Assembly: GCA_023957775.1 (NCBI GenBank)
Contig: JAMLGR010000021.1
Span: forward strand, 1 to 48,004
From: Fimbriimonadaceae bacterium
GTDB lineage: Bacteria > Armatimonadota > Fimbriimonadia > Fimbriimonadales > Fimbriimonadaceae
Direction: 5' to 3'
DNA length: 48,004 nt
Positions 8,317 through 17,309 of the stretch are shown here, piece after piece. Within the stretch, counting starts at the first letter, position 1. Each line of letters begins with the position of its first letter. The position numbers and the translations under genes are program-made. Below the pieces are notes generated by a model. That model searched no databases, was not told the DNA's origin, and saw only the letters and a program-made list of their open reading frames with translations.

Positions 8317-9437
8317 CACCCGACCTCGACCGTCCGCCCGGTGCGCTGCGACTCCAAGGCCGCGGTGAAGAGTCGGTGGCTCGCCAGCGCCTCCTCCGGA
8401 GTCGCGCAGGGAAACGCGGGGCGGTTCCCAGCCAGCTCCTCGAGGTACGCGGCCCACATCTGCAGGATCGCATCGGTGAACCCGAACTCGAAGATGCTGC
8501 CCGTGATCGTCTGGGTCGCTCCCGCATAGCCCAGATCCTCCTCGCGCCACGCCTGCGGACCGCCGGGCTCGTAGGGCATCGTGCGGAGCGTCTTGGGATG
8601 GCGCGTGGAGAACTCGGCGCTGTTCTTCGTCCCGAGAATGCGCAGACTCCAGGTGTTGGTGTCGCCCGGTGAGATGCGTTTGGTTTCGAAGATCATCGGG
8701 AATCCCTCGGTGCTTTCGCACGCAAGGATCGCGTTGTCCCACGTCTCGCACGGTGCCGTGCCACCGTGCCCGTCGGGACGGGTCTCCACCACGTTGCTCA
8801 GCAGCGCGCGCACGTTCTTGGCGCGGAATCCCAACCGCAACGGAAGGTGGAGCACGTGCAATCCGAGGTCGCCCATGCAGCCGTACTCGCCGTTGGTCGC
8901 GATGCGGCGTTTCCAATTGATCGCCTTGTTCGGGTCGAGGTCGCTGCTGTGGCAGAACCCCGCCCGCACCTCGAGGATGCGGCCGAATGCGCCCTCTGAC
9001 GCCATCTTCGCGATGCGCTGCGCACCGGGGAAGTAGGGAAACTCGCTCGAACAGCGCACCAGCAACTCGGGCTTGGCGTCCACGGCCGCGGAGATGCGCT
9101 CGGCCGCGGGAAGGTCGATGCCGAAAGGCTTCTCGGCGAACAGGTGCTTTCCCGCCGCGAGGGTGGCCGTGTAAAGCTCCTCGTGCCGGTGGTGGGGCAC
9201 GGCGCAGTACACCGCCTCCACCGCGGGGTCGGCCAGAAGCTCGGAGTATCGGGTGGTTTGGAGGGGGACCTCGAAATGCGCACCGAACCACTCCATGGCT
9301 GCGGGGTCCGCATCGCAGACGGCCACGATTTCGGGCTTGGCGGAAACGCCCTCGAGATGGCACCACCGCGCCGCGGCGCTGGCGAACTCCCGACCCATCA
9401 GCCCACACCCGACAACCCCGAAACGGACGGTTCTCAT
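8316..9437 (-). CDS. Gfo/Idh/MocA-family NAD(P)-dependent dehydrogenase
   Basis: 373 residues. The Rossmann nucleotide-binding motif GVVGCGLMG is at the N-terminus and the family's EKP motif (FAEKPFGIDLP) is near residue 105, followed by the alpha/beta substrate domain. Such enzymes oxidise a hydroxyl of sugars, inositols or their derivatives. It is the middle gene of a tightly packed minus-strand operon: its ATG overlaps the stop of the aldolase by four bases (ATGA), and its stop overlaps the kinase start. The likely substrate is therefore an intermediate of the same sugar pathway. Confidence 0.9.
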   Translation of the reverse strand: MRTVRFGVVGCGLMGREFASAAARWCHLEGVSAKPEIVAVCDADPAAMEWFGAHFEVPLQTTRYSELLADPAVEAVYCAVPHHRHEELYTATLAAGKHLFAEKPFGIDLPAAERISAAVDAKPELLVRCSSEFPYFPGAQRIAKMASEGAFGRILEVRAGFCHSSDLDPNKAINWKRRIATNGEYGCMGDLGLHVLHLPLRLGFRAKNVRALLSNVVETRPDGHGGTAPCETWDNAILACESTEGFPMIFETKRISPGDTNTWSLRILGTKNSAEFSTRHPKTLRTMPYEPGGPQAWREEDLGYAGATQTITGSIFEFGFTDAILQMWAAYLEELAGNRPAFPCATPEEALASHRLFTAALESQRTGRTVEVG

Positions 9438-10267
9438 GGCGTGAGGAGGGCGTGGGCGGCTTCGGGCGTGGCCCCTTCGTGGACGATGGCCATGAGCGCC
9501 CGGGTCATGCGCGCGGGACTCTCGTGCTGAATCACGTTGCGGCCGTAGACGATGCCCCTTGCGCCCTGCTGCATGAGATCGTACGTGCGCTCAAGGATCG
9601 TTGCGTCGGGCGCCCGTCCGCCGCCGCGCACGAGCACCGGAATCTCTCCCGCGATTTGGACGACGCGGTGGTACTCGGCCACGTCGTCGGTCGGGTCGGC
9701 CTTGATGACGTCGGCGCCCAGCTCAACGGCTTGGCGCACGAGCGGCAGGATCTTGTCGATGTTCCCATCGACCATGTAGCCACCGGAAGCCGTGTTGTCC
9801 CGCATCACCAGCGGCTCGACCATCAGCGGCATGCCCCACCGCTCGCACGCGGGTTTGAGGCGGCATACATTGGCCACGCACTGCTCGTGCAGTCCCGGTT
9901 GGTCCGGCAGGCGCAGAAGATTCACCACGACGCACACGGCGTCGAGCCGCAGGGCTTGCTCAACCGCATCGTCGATCAGGCGGCTGAAGAGGCGGGAGGG
10001 GAGGGCGTTCCCGTAGACGTTCGCCACGTCGGTCCGCAAGACCAGTGCGGGCTTGCGGGGGCCGGCGATCGACTGGAGCACGGGGGCGGTTCCGGGCGGA
10101 AGTTGGATCGCGTCGGGCCCGGCTTGGACGACCGTTCCGACGGCCAATCGGATGTCCTCGATGCCCCCCAGGAAGGAGCGCTCGTTGAAGAACCCGTGGT
10201 CGATCGCCACGTCGAAGCAGTGGCCGTCGGCGGCAAAGAGTCGGTTCAAGCGAGCGGTCGTGGACAC
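9434..10267 (-). CDS. Class I (LacD/FbaB/DeoC-type) aldolase
   Basis: About 277 residues of a TIM-barrel aldolase. CFDVAIDHGFF near the N-terminus and VIKADPTDDVAEY, whose Lys would form the Schiff base, then GARGIVYGRNVIQH match class I fructose-bisphosphate-aldolase-like and LsrF-like enzymes. Reaction inferred: reversible cleavage of a phosphorylated keto-sugar. The gene heads an operon with a dehydrogenase and a PfkB kinase. I chose the GTG at 10267: the upstream terminator of the PfpI gene ends at about 10304, homologous proteins begin just before the ARLNRLF segment, and TAAGTT lies 8 bases upstream. A longer frame to 10378 runs through the terminator and is unlikely. Confidence 0.8.
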   Translation of the reverse strand: MSTTARLNRLFAADGHCFDVAIDHGFFNERSFLGGIEDIRLAVGTVVQAGPDAIQLPPGTAPVLQSIAGPRKPALVLRTDVANVYGNALPSRLFSRLIDDAVEQALRLDAVCVVVNLLRLPDQPGLHEQCVANVCRLKPACERWGMPLMVEPLVMRDNTASGGYMVDGNIDKILPLVRQAVELGADVIKADPTDDVAEYHRVVQIAGEIPVLVRGGGRAPDATILERTYDLMQQGARGIVYGRNVIQHESPARMTRALMAIVHEGATPEAAHALLTP

Positions 10268-10275
10268 CTTGGCCG

Positions 10276-10281
10276 AACTTA
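10276..10281 (-). promoter_or_regulatory. Candidate -10 box (TAAGTT) of the aldolase operon
   Basis: On the minus strand TAAGTT ends 8 bases before the GTG start, with no Shine-Dalgarno sequence. This is a weak match on its own, but the geometry repeats at other genes. Confidence 0.3.
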
Positions 10282-10302
10282 CCCGTTTGCCGTGCGGCGC
10301 CC

Positions 10303-10336
10303 ATGAAAAAAAGGGTGGACGCCATGGTCCACCCTT
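10303..10336 (-). terminator. Rho-independent terminator of the PfpI/DJ-1 gene
   Basis: On the minus strand AAAGGGTGGACC and GTCCACCCTTT pair around a 5-base loop, and the hairpin runs into seven Ts. It lies 55 bases after the PfpI stop and just before the aldolase operon. Confidence 0.85.
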
Positions 10337-10390
10337 TCCAATTCGTTCAGGGCAGGGCCCGACCCGAGGGCCGGGCACCTGCGTGCGTCC

Positions 10391-10972
10391 CTACCGACCA
10401 AAACTTGCGCCTGCGGGAGAACGCGTGTGGCGTCCCTCGCCGACCTCCTCGATCAACTTGTCCGCAAATGCGGGGATGTCGTCGGGCTTCCGGCTTGTGA
10501 CGATGCCGCGGTCGGTGACCACCGCCTCGTCTTTCCAGTGGGCGCCGGCATTCTTCAAATCGGTCTTGATCGAGGCGTAGCTCGTCACGTTGCGGCCCTG
10601 GAGCGCGTCGGCTTCGGCCAGCATCCACGGTCCGTGGCAGATGGCGCCGATCGGCCGACCGGACTCCACGAAGCCCTTGACGAACCGCACTGCCTTGTCG
10701 CTCATACGGAGCCGGTCGGGGTTCGCCACGCCGCCGGGAATCATCAGCGCGTCGAAATCTTCGGCGCGGCACTGATCCACGGTCTTGTCGACGTGCGCCT
10801 GTTTGCCCCAGCCGTCGCCCTTCCAACTCTTGATGTCGCCGGTCTCCAAAGACACGATGGTCGTGGTCGCACCCGCGTCCTCGAGCCTCTTCTTCGTGTC
10901 GAAAAGCTCCGATTCCTCAAACCCGTTGGTCGCGAGAATGGCGATCTTCTTTCCTTCAATCTTCTTGTTCAT
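10391..10972 (-). CDS. PfpI/DJ-1 family protein (type 1 glutamine amidotransferase fold)
   Basis: 193 residues. The nucleophile elbow AICHGPWML puts Cys112 next to His113, and Glu19 in TNGFEESEL is the conserved acid of the DJ-1/PfpI/YhbO group. Members act as glyoxalase/deglycase-like stress proteins or peptidases; the exact activity is not settled by sequence. The ATG at 10972 has an excellent ribosome-binding site (AAGGGAGG, 6 bases upstream), so the in-frame codons further upstream are not used. It is transcribed alone and ends at a strong terminator. Confidence 0.9.
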   Translation of the reverse strand: MNKKIEGKKIAILATNGFEESELFDTKKRLEDAGATTTIVSLETGDIKSWKGDGWGKQAHVDKTVDQCRAEDFDALMIPGGVANPDRLRMSDKAVRFVKGFVESGRPIGAICHGPWMLAEADALQGRNVTSYASIKTDLKNAGAHWKDEAVVTDRGIVTSRKPDDIPAFADKLIEEVGEGRHTRSPAGASFGR

Positions 10973-11122
10973 TGGTACCTCCCTTGGATGATTGGAACTA
11001 GCGTTGCAACTCAAGCTCTCTTAACTCCTTCTACGTCAAAGGTACTGGAGGTTCTTCGATTCTTGTGGAATCATTACGGTGCGTCCTTCCGCAACCCCCG
11101 CGCGCGAGAACGCCTTCGGTCG

Positions 11123-11128
11123 CATAAT
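11123..11128 (+). promoter_or_regulatory. Candidate -10 box (CATAAT), leaderless
   Basis: CATAAT ends 7 bases before the ATG at 11136. It supports that ATG over the in-frame ATG at 11127, which lies within the box, and over the GTG at 11079. Confidence 0.45.
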
Positions 11129-11135
11129 GCAATTG

Positions 11136-11519
11136 ATGCGGACACGTCTCACGGTCCTGGGCGCGTTAGCCACGCTGCTGGCCGCGCTGATCGCTTTGGC
11201 TTCGCTCGTCTTCGGCGTTGCGGGCGCATTGGGCAAAGGGGGTGAGGTCAATCACACGACCGCGATTCCCAACCTGCTCACTGGTATCGTGTGCGCGCTG
11301 GCGGTGGCCGCGTTCCTGAGACGGCGCCGAGAGTGGTTTGGACTCGCGCTTGCGGGGGCGGTCGGCCACTTCGCGGGTCATGCGATGCTGCTTTCCCGCC
11401 TGGGAGATCGGGGCGGAGTGAATGCCGGGCGCCTCGCGGGGCTGTTCGCCGTGCCGATCCTGTGGCTGGTCGCGGTTCTCATCATGCGCCAGTCCCGGGA
11501 GGCCGTGAGCCAACCATGA
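11136..11519 (+). CDS. Small four-helix membrane protein
   Basis: 127 residues with four likely membrane helices: [58 protein letters not shown] and [19 protein letters not shown] short arginine-rich loop (LRRRREW) separates helices 2 and 3. I do not recognise the family. The stop overlaps the PPK2 start by four bases (ATGA), so the pair is cotranscribed and the protein might act with polyphosphate metabolism, but that is only context. Start choice is uncertain: ATG 11127 and GTG 11079 are in frame. Confidence 0.65.
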   Translation: MRTRLTVLGALATLLAALIALASLVFGVAGALGKGGEVNHTTAIPNLLTGIVCALAVAAFLRRRREWFGLALAGAVGHFAGHAMLLSRLGDRGGVNAGRLAGLFAVPILWLVAVLIMRQSREAVSQP

Positions 11520-12391
11520 AGATCCAAACCAAGCCGTTCCGCATCGGCGAAGGTGAGTCCGTGGATTTGGGGAAGTGCCCGACCCGCGTCAAGCCGTTCT
11601 ACAAGTCGAAGGGCGACTACAAGGACCTCCTCGAGAAGCACATCGAGAAGCTGAGCGCGCTGCAGAACCTTCAATACGCCCACAACCAGTACGCCCTCCT
11701 GGTGATCTTCCAAGCGATGGATGCCGCAGGGAAGGACGGCGCGATCAAGCACGTGATGTCCGGCGTGAACCCCCAGGGTTGCCAGGTCTTCAGCTTCAAG
11801 CATCCGAGCGCCCAGGAGCTCGACCACGACTTCCTTTGGAGGACGACCCGGTGCCTTCCAGAACGCGGCCGCATCGGGATCTTCAACCGCTCGTACTACG
11901 AGGAGGTGCTCGTGGTGCGCGTCCATCCGGAGATTCTCCAAGGGCAGGGGTTGCCGAAGGAGGATCTCGAAGACCCCGAGATCTGGGACCATCGGATGCG
12001 ATCGATGGTGGACCTCGAGAAGCACTTGAACCGCAACGGCACCAAGGTGGTGAAGTTTTTCCTCCACGTTTCGAAGGAGGAGCAGCGCAGGCGCTTCCTC
12101 GCGCGCATCGAAGATCCTGAGAAGAACTGGAAGTTCAGCCCAGGCGACCTGGCCGAGCGCGCCCACTGGAACGAGTACATGGCCGCCTACGAGGCGTGCC
12201 TCGGCGCGACGAGCACGAACCACGCCCCCTGGTACGCGGTTCCCGCCGACGACAAGTACAACGCCCGCCTCATCGTGTCCCAGGTGATTGTGGAGACGCT
12301 GGAGGGTCTGAAGATGACCTATCCCGAAGCCGAAGCGCACGGAGACGAGTTGGCCGCGTGCCGCCAACAACTGGAAGCGGAAGCAAAATAG
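11516..12391 (+). CDS. ppk2: Polyphosphate kinase 2 (PPK2, class III-like)
   Basis: 291 residues. Walker [12 protein letters not shown] (66-76) and Walker B/lid region [11 protein letters not shown] (120-130) are those of PPK2. The sequence follows single-domain class III enzymes of the Meiothermus/Deinococcus type throughout ([48 protein letters not shown]). It transfers phosphate between polyphosphate and AMP/ADP, regenerating nucleotides in the cytoplasm; class III members can phosphorylate both AMP and ADP. The ATG overlaps the preceding membrane-protein stop. A hairpin repeat of Thr/Val-like GTCGTTTGTCG sequence follows. Confidence 0.93.
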   Translation: MKIQTKPFRIGEGESVDLGKCPTRVKPFYKSKGDYKDLLEKHIEKLSALQNLQYAHNQYALLVIFQAMDAAGKDGAIKHVMSGVNPQGCQVFSFKHPSAQELDHDFLWRTTRCLPERGRIGIFNRSYYEEVLVVRVHPEILQGQGLPKEDLEDPEIWDHRMRSMVDLEKHLNRNGTKVVKFFLHVSKEEQRRRFLARIEDPEKNWKFSPGDLAERAHWNEYMAAYEACLGATSTNHAPWYAVPADDKYNARLIVSQVIVETLEGLKMTYPEAEAHGDELAACRQQLEAEAK

Positions 12392-12410
12392 CCGTTCGTC
12401 TATCGTCCTT

Positions 12411-12468
12411 CGTTGGTCGTTTGTCGTCCCCTCTCCCCGACAAACGACAAACGATCAACGACCAACGA
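12411..12468. repeat. Low-complexity inverted repeat (GTCGTTTGTCG type)
   Basis: GTCGTTTGTCG at 12416-12426 pairs perfectly with CGACAAACGAC at 12438-12448, then further CAACGACCAACG repeats. It sits between the convergent ends of PPK2 and the pseudopilin gene and may act as a two-way terminator. Confidence 0.6.
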
Positions 12469-13224
12469 TCACTCCGTCCGCGCGTCCTTCAGGAACTTGG
12501 CGTGCCAGTCGAGGAACAGCCGGTTCCGGCCGCCGAAATGGACGGATTTGCCCTTCAAGTCGGCTGGCACCGACGGGATGGTGCGGGGGAAGTAGGCGTC
12601 CACGGCCATCTCGACGTCCGAGACGCCTTGGGGCGAGCCCACCTGGGGATTGCCCGCGAGCTGGAGATCGCGAACGGCCTGCTCCTCCGACTTGCCCCAG
12701 AGATTGTCGAGGGGCACGGGGTCGTCGGGTCGGTCGAAGCGCCACATCCAGAAGTTGCTCTTCCAACGGCGGCCGGCGACGTCGAACTCCTGCACGACTT
12801 GGGGCACGCGGCCGAGCGCGGAGGCTTCGGTTCCTGGACAAACGAGGATCTCGAAGTTCTTCAGGTAGATGCCCACTGTGGGCCCAAGCCAACCCGTGCG
12901 CGGATCGGAGGGAGGCCACGTAGTCCATGGTTTGTACCCGCCGGGCAGCGAGGATTTGAGGTCTCGGCGATCGGGGAGACGGTCGTCCCAGTCGCCCATG
13001 TACATCATCATCGCCGCCCCGAGCTGGCGGAAGTTGCTGATGCACGCGATCTGCTTGGCCTTGGCCTTCGCCTGCGAGAAGACGGGGAAGAGGATGGCCG
13101 CGAGGATGGCGATGATCGCGATCACCACCAAGAGCTCGATCAGGGTAAACCCCGCGGGCACAGGCGTCTCGCCTGCCTTTCGCGAGCTTGCCGTGGGGCT
13201 TGAGGGCCTTGGGGAAGTACTCAC
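12469..13224 (-). CDS. Type IV pilin-like (pseudopilin) secreted protein
   Basis: 251 residues. After a long leader of about 25 residues comes [20 protein letters not shown], the prepilin peptidase site (cleavage after Gly, methylated Phe+1, Glu+5) and hydrophobic helix, then [13 protein letters not shown]. The C-terminal part has the HFGG...LDWHAKFL ending common in the large 'prepilin-type' families of Armatimonadota and Planctomycetota. Role: surface or secretion-related pseudopilin, substrate unknown. GTG 13224 is chosen because it overlaps the GH32 stop (GTGA). The leader includes AGETPVPAG, encoded by a palindromic AGGCG-TCT-CGCCT sequence, which looks like a repeat recruited into the gene. 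Confidence 0.8.
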   Translation of the reverse strand: MSTSPRPSSPTASSRKAGETPVPAGFTLIELLVVIAIIAILAAILFPVFSQAKAKAKQIACISNFRQLGAAMMMYMGDWDDRLPDRRDLKSSLPGGYKPWTTWPPSDPRTGWLGPTVGIYLKNFEILVCPGTEASALGRVPQVVQEFDVAGRRWKSNFWMWRFDRPDDPVPLDNLWGKSEEQAVRDLQLAGNPQVGSPQGVSDVEMAVDAYFPRTIPSVPADLKGKSVHFGGRNRLFLDWHAKFLKDARTE

Positions 13225-14591
13225 CTCGCGCCCCCGTGGGCAGGCCACGCGCTGTTCAACGGATAGACCTTGACTTCGCCGGTCCATGCGCCTGTTCGCT
13301 CCACCCGCAACCCGCGGGGGCCGTCGACCGGCAGCGCGAAGATCGGCATCGACACCGCTCCTTCTTGCGCGAAGATCTCGAGCGAGGCGCGGTCCACCAG
13401 CACCCGCAGCCGCAAGCGCCCTTCGACAGGTGCGACCCGCACGGACCTGTCGAGGCACTTCAAATCGTGCGATGGGGCATCGTAGGTGATGCGCTGGCCG
13501 TTGGCGACGAGGGCGAGCGTTCCCGTGGGCGGGACCTCCAGTGAGACCGTCGCGTCGATCAGGCCGCTCTCGACCGGAAACCAACCGGACCCCTGCTCCT
13601 TCACCAGGGGGCCATGCAGCCGTGCGAGCTCGGAAACCGGGTGGATGCGCAGCCTCGGGCCGTCTGGCGTGGACACCAGCGTCAACTCGGTGGGAATCCC
13701 CAATTCCTGGTTCCATGCGGTCCCCGGGAAGTTCGCATTGTTGTGCCACGCGATCTGCACGCGTCGGCCATTGGGGTCGTTGAAGTAGGTCTGCGCCGCG
13801 TAGCCCGTGTTGCCGAAGTTCGTGGGAATCGACTCGGTCTCGGGAGTAAAGGTCGTCCCGTCGAACGAGCCGACCCGGTAGCGGCCGCTGCCGCCCCAAA
13901 AAACCCACTTCATGCGCCCGCGATCACCGACGACCGGCAGTTCGAAGAAGTCGGGGCATTCGCTCGCCCCCGGCATCTCCACCGTCGAAAGGCGGGTCCA
14001 CGCGCGAAGGTCTTTGGATCCGAGGAGCGCGTAGCGGTTGCCGTCGAGGAATAGCGCCATGACCCACTTGCCCGTGGGCTCGTGCCAGAGCACCTTGGGG
14101 TCGCGGTTCTCCGCCTCGAGGTGGCCGAGCACGGGGTTGTCCGGGAGTTTCGCAAAGATGCGCCCATCGGTCGAACTGGCGAGGCACTGCGTGAACGGCT
14201 GGCCCTTCGAGGCCTCGTTGGTGCCGCCCGCGGCCGTGTAGATGCACACCAGGGCCGGTTTGCCGACGGTGCCGAGCCCGCTTGTGTTGGCGACATCCAC
14301 GACCGCCGATCCGGAGAAGATCGTGCCGAGGCGGTCGGGTTCAATCGCGTGGTCGATCTGCCTCCAGTGCACGAGGTCGGGGCTCACCGCATGGCCCCAC
14401 GTCATGTTCCCCCACTGCGTGCCGAACGGGTTGTGCTGGAAGAACAGGTGGTACTCGCCGCCGAAGAACACGAGCCCGTTCGGGTCGTTCAGCCATCCCG
14501 CCTTGGCCGTGAAGTGGAACTGCGGCCGAAGCGGCTCTTCGTAAGGCGTGCTCTGAATCATGAGCGGAAGCGCAAGCGCAGCCAGGAGCAT
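13221..14591 (-). CDS. Secreted GH32 fructan hydrolase (levanase/inulinase/invertase type)
   Basis: 456 residues with a short hydrophobic N-terminus ([13 protein letters not shown]). All three GH32 landmarks are present: WLNDPNG (nucleophile Asp), a RDP motif (NRDPKVLW, transition-state stabiliser) and ECPDFFEL (acid/base Glu). The five-blade propeller is followed by the family's C-terminal beta-sandwich. It releases fructose from levan, inulin or sucrose outside the cytoplasm. It is coupled to the pseudopilin gene by a GTGA overlap, an odd pairing. TATCCT 8 bases before ATG 14591 may be its -10 box. The group II intron lies in its upstream region but in the divergent direction. Confidence 0.9.
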   Translation of the reverse strand: MLLAALALPLMIQSTPYEEPLRPQFHFTAKAGWLNDPNGLVFFGGEYHLFFQHNPFGTQWGNMTWGHAVSPDLVHWRQIDHAIEPDRLGTIFSGSAVVDVANTSGLGTVGKPALVCIYTAAGGTNEASKGQPFTQCLASSTDGRIFAKLPDNPVLGHLEAENRDPKVLWHEPTGKWVMALFLDGNRYALLGSKDLRAWTRLSTVEMPGASECPDFFELPVVGDRGRMKWVFWGGSGRYRVGSFDGTTFTPETESIPTNFGNTGYAAQTYFNDPNGRRVQIAWHNNANFPGTAWNQELGIPTELTLVSTPDGPRLRIHPVSELARLHGPLVKEQGSGWFPVESGLIDATVSLEVPPTGTLALVANGQRITYDAPSHDLKCLDRSVRVAPVEGRLRLRVLVDRASLEIFAQEGAVSMPIFALPVDGPRGLRVERTGAWTGEVKVYPLNSAWPAHGGAR

Positions 14592-14660
14592 TGATCAGAA
14601 GGATAGCAGTCTGGGACTGCGCGGATACAAAGCTATCGCAAGGGGCCGTGGGTGCCAGAC

Positions 14661-14688
14661 GGGTGCCACGCCCGCTTGGCGGGCGTGC
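14661..14688. repeat. Palindromic repeat (copy B)
   Basis: GTGCCACGCCCGCTTGGCGG followed by GCGTG: a GC-rich inverted repeat, the reverse complement of copy A at 7202. It lies 51 bases before the intron start. Confidence 0.65.
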
Positions 14689-14710
14689 GGAGGCCGGCAG
14701 CTCCACCTGG

Positions 14711-14738
14711 AACTCACGCCCGTCCAGCGGGCGTGGCA
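14711..14738. repeat. Palindromic repeat (copy C), 5' exon of the group II intron
   Basis: CACGCCCG-TCCA-GCGGGCGTGG followed by CA; the intron begins with the next base. Joined to the sequence after the intron (16614 onward) it rebuilds a repeat with an 11-bp tandem tail like copy A. Confidence 0.7.
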
Positions 14739-15196
14739 GTGCGCGCGAGAGCGCGCGCAACCAGCGAGGTGGAAGTCCTCGTCCGCTCTGCGCAACGGAG
14801 CGGTAGTTGAACATAACTGCGTCGCCGCGAGGCGGGGTGGAGAGCAATGGGAAACGAACGACCAGTCCGTAGGATGACGAACTCGATTCGGCATGGCGAA
14901 ACCGGCGAGCCTGCTGCCAAGAGGCGAAGCCCGAACTCCCCGCTGTCGGGGATGGCTTCCGGCGTTGAGGTTGCGTGTCAAAGCGTCCGGAAGGGATCGC
15001 GGTGTGGTTGGAGACGGAACGGTCGGAAGGTCGCGCGCGTGAATCGTGGAGATCTGGAGAGGCGTCGGGGCGTAGGCCCGCCGCCGCAAGGCAAATGGGT
15101 AATGATCGCTCCCTCTCCAGAAGTCAGAGCGCCCATAGTAGCGTCGAAGCCCGGCAACGCGGGCGGAGCAAAGGGGCGCAGGAAGGTGGATGCGTG

Positions 15197-16525
15197 ATGG
15201 AGGAACCGACGGAACGCCAGCCGGCGTCAGTGTCCGCGAGGACTAAGCAAGCCGGCGAGGTCCGAAGCCGCTGGGCGTGGACCGAGCCGACGGTTTGGAC
15301 GGACCGCATGTTGGAAGCCCTGGAAGACGGGGTGAAAGGCGGCAGGTGGTACAGCCTGCACGACAAGGCGTTCAGCGTCCGCGCTCTGGAGGCGGCCTTT
15401 GCCAAGGTGAAAGCCAACAAGGGCGCTCCCGGCGTGGACAACTGGACGATCTCGCGTTTCGAGGCGAACCTGGCAGCGGAGATATCCCGCCTGTCGAAGG
15501 CCCTGTTGGACGGGTCCTACCGTCCGCAGGCCGTGAAACGGGTGTGGATCGCCAAACCGGGGTCTTCGGAGAAGCGTCCGCTGGGGATACCGACGGTGCG
15601 CGACCGGGTGGTGCAAACCGCTCTTCGCAACGCGTTGGAGCCGATCTTTGAAAGAGAGTTCGAAGACGGGAGCTACGGCTTTCGTCCCGGACGCTCGTGC
15701 CACCAGGCCCTGAAAAGGGTGTGGGGGAATCTCAAGAACGGCTCGGTCTACGTGGCGGACGCGGACCTGAAGAACTTCTTCGACACGATTCCCCACGAGC
15801 TGATGCTCACGGGTCTAAAGGAGAAGGTCTCGGACGGGAAGATACTGGCGCTGGTGAAGCTGTATCTGGCGCAGGGTGTGATGGGAGAAGATCTGGAACC
15901 GGGCGAGGAGGGAACTCCCCAAGGTTCGGTCATCAGTCCTCTTCTTGCCAACATCGCCCTGCACGGGCTGGACTTCATGGCGCGCGCGCGCGGCATCGAG
16001 CTCGTTCGCTACGCGGACGACTTCGTGGCCCTTTGCGGCACTCGGGAGGGGGCGGCGTCGGCTCTGGCGGCGGTGGAGGACTGGACCAGTCGGAACGGTC
16101 TGAAGCTGCACCCGGAGAAGACGCGCCTCGTGGATTACGGCTCGGGGGAGAGTTTCGAGTTTCTAGGCTACAAGTTCAAGAAGGGCAGGGCCTTTCCGCG
16201 ACAGAAGAGCCTTAAGAAGCTGCGGGACAACATCCGCGCCCGGACTCCGCGCAATTCGGGACGCAGCCTTGAGGCGACCGTCTCCGATCTCAACCGGGTG
16301 CTTCAGGGCTGGTACCGCTATTTCCGGCACAGCTACCCGACGGCGTTCCCAGCCGTGGACCAGTTCGTGCGCCAGCGCCTCAGAGCGATTCTGAAAAAGC
16401 GCAAAGGGCGCGGACGGGTTCCACGCGGCAACGACTTCCAACGCTGGCCGAACGCCTACTTTCACGGTTTGGGTCTGTTCTCGACGGTGCAGGCCCACGC
16501 CGCCGACCAATCCTCTCGCAGGTGA
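15197..16525 (+). CDS. ltrA: Group II intron reverse transcriptase/maturase
   Basis: 442 residues. Reverse transcriptase blocks are complete: GVDNWTI (RT-0/1 region), PLGIPTVRDRVVQTAL, YGFRPGRSCHQAL, ADLKNFFDTIPH, EGTPQGSVISPLLANI and the catalytic VRYADDFVALC with YADD at 272-275. A maturase X domain follows (ATVSDLNRVLQGWYRYF). No HNH endonuclease domain is visible at the C-terminus. ATG 15197 is preceded by GGAAGGTGG; the open frame extends upstream to 14975, but that is ribozyme sequence. The protein helps the intron splice and reverse-transcribes it for movement. Confidence 0.92.
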   Translation: MEEPTERQPASVSARTKQAGEVRSRWAWTEPTVWTDRMLEALEDGVKGGRWYSLHDKAFSVRALEAAFAKVKANKGAPGVDNWTISRFEANLAAEISRLSKALLDGSYRPQAVKRVWIAKPGSSEKRPLGIPTVRDRVVQTALRNALEPIFEREFEDGSYGFRPGRSCHQALKRVWGNLKNGSVYVADADLKNFFDTIPHELMLTGLKEKVSDGKILALVKLYLAQGVMGEDLEPGEEGTPQGSVISPLLANIALHGLDFMARARGIELVRYADDFVALCGTREGAASALAAVEDWTSRNGLKLHPEKTRLVDYGSGESFEFLGYKFKKGRAFPRQKSLKKLRDNIRARTPRNSGRSLEATVSDLNRVLQGWYRYFRHSYPTAFPAVDQFVRQRLRAILKKRKGRGRVPRGNDFQRWPNAYFHGLGLFSTVQAHAADQSSRR

Positions 16526-16538
16526 ACCACCAACCGGA

Positions 16539-16572
<34 letters not shown>

Positions 16573-16613
16573 GAGGGAGGGGGGGAGTGTAACGGCTCTC
16601 TCCCTACCCCTAT

Positions 16614-16656
16614 CCTGATGGGCACCCGATGGGCACCCGATGGGCACCCGGGTACC
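16614..16656. repeat. 11-bp tandem repeat (GATGGGCACCC x3), 3' exon of the intron
   Basis: Three direct GATGGGCACCC copies followed by GGGTACC. It matches the layout of the tail at 7230-7258 (CACCCGGT units then GGTACC), so it is the right half of the repeat interrupted by the intron. Confidence 0.7.
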
Positions 16657-16711
16657 AGGAGCCCTGTACCGCAGATTTGGAACGGTTTCCCAATCCGCTC
16701 AATCCCATGGG

Positions 16712-17254
16712 TTACCTGCGGCTGGCCGTTTGGATCCTGTCCCCGATCTGGATCGCATCCAAGACCTCCATGCCCTGCGTGACCTTCCCCAGCACGGCGT
16801 AGGAGTGCCACAGGTACAGCCGGTCCTGCTTGATCACGAAGAGCTGCGAGTCGCCTCCTACCTGAAGGCCCGTCGAGGCGATGCCGACGACGCCGCGATG
16901 AAAGTCCACGTCGCTCGCTTCGAACGGAAGCTGCTTGCCCGACTCCCCGTCCCCCAACTTGGGGTTCAAGACCATTTTGCCGTCCTCCCCCTTGATTAGA
17001 AAGGGCTCGAGCGTCTTCGAGCCCGGGTCGCCCCACTGCGTGACCCAGTACTCCACGCGGTGGATGCGCTGGCGGTCGTAGAACCCGCGCTTCGCCAAAT
17101 CGAGGATGTGGGCCACGGTTTTCGGGGAGTGCGCGGGGTCCGTGGTGACCACGAACGACTTGCCGGACGCCATCGTGAACTCGATGCGCGGGCCGGACGG
17201 CTGATACCCGCCTTGGATCCCGACAACGAGCGCGGCCAACAACGTTTGCAACAT
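16712..17254 (-). CDS. Exported cyclophilin-type peptidyl-prolyl isomerase
   Basis: 180 residues with an N-terminal hydrophobic segment (LLAALVVGIQGG). The cyclophilin fold is seen from EFTMASGKSFVV through SPKTVAHILDLAKRGFYD, RIHRVEYWVTQWGDP (the catalytic Arg follows I/F-H), GVVGIAST, DSQLFVI and YAVLGKVTQGMEVLDAI. Substitutions such as SQLFV for SQFFI and the missing QGGD make it a divergent member. It would speed up proline isomerisation during folding of exported proteins. It is divergent from the heme-oxygenase-fold gene and downstream of the intron. Confidence 0.85.
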   Translation of the reverse strand: MLQTLLAALVVGIQGGYQPSGPRIEFTMASGKSFVVTTDPAHSPKTVAHILDLAKRGFYDRQRIHRVEYWVTQWGDPGSKTLEPFLIKGEDGKMVLNPKLGDGESGKQLPFEASDVDFHRGVVGIASTGLQVGGDSQLFVIKQDRLYLWHSYAVLGKVTQGMEVLDAIQIGDRIQTASRR

Positions 17255-17309
17255 GGCTACGGGTTCTTCGCGCGCGTCCGGTATCCTTCCGTCTTTGGGG
17301 GTTGAACCG

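Noticed and set aside
14975-15196. Extending the intron reverse transcriptase start to 14975
   Set aside because: This stretch belongs to the ribozyme's structured RNA; ATG 15197 has a strong ribosome-binding site.
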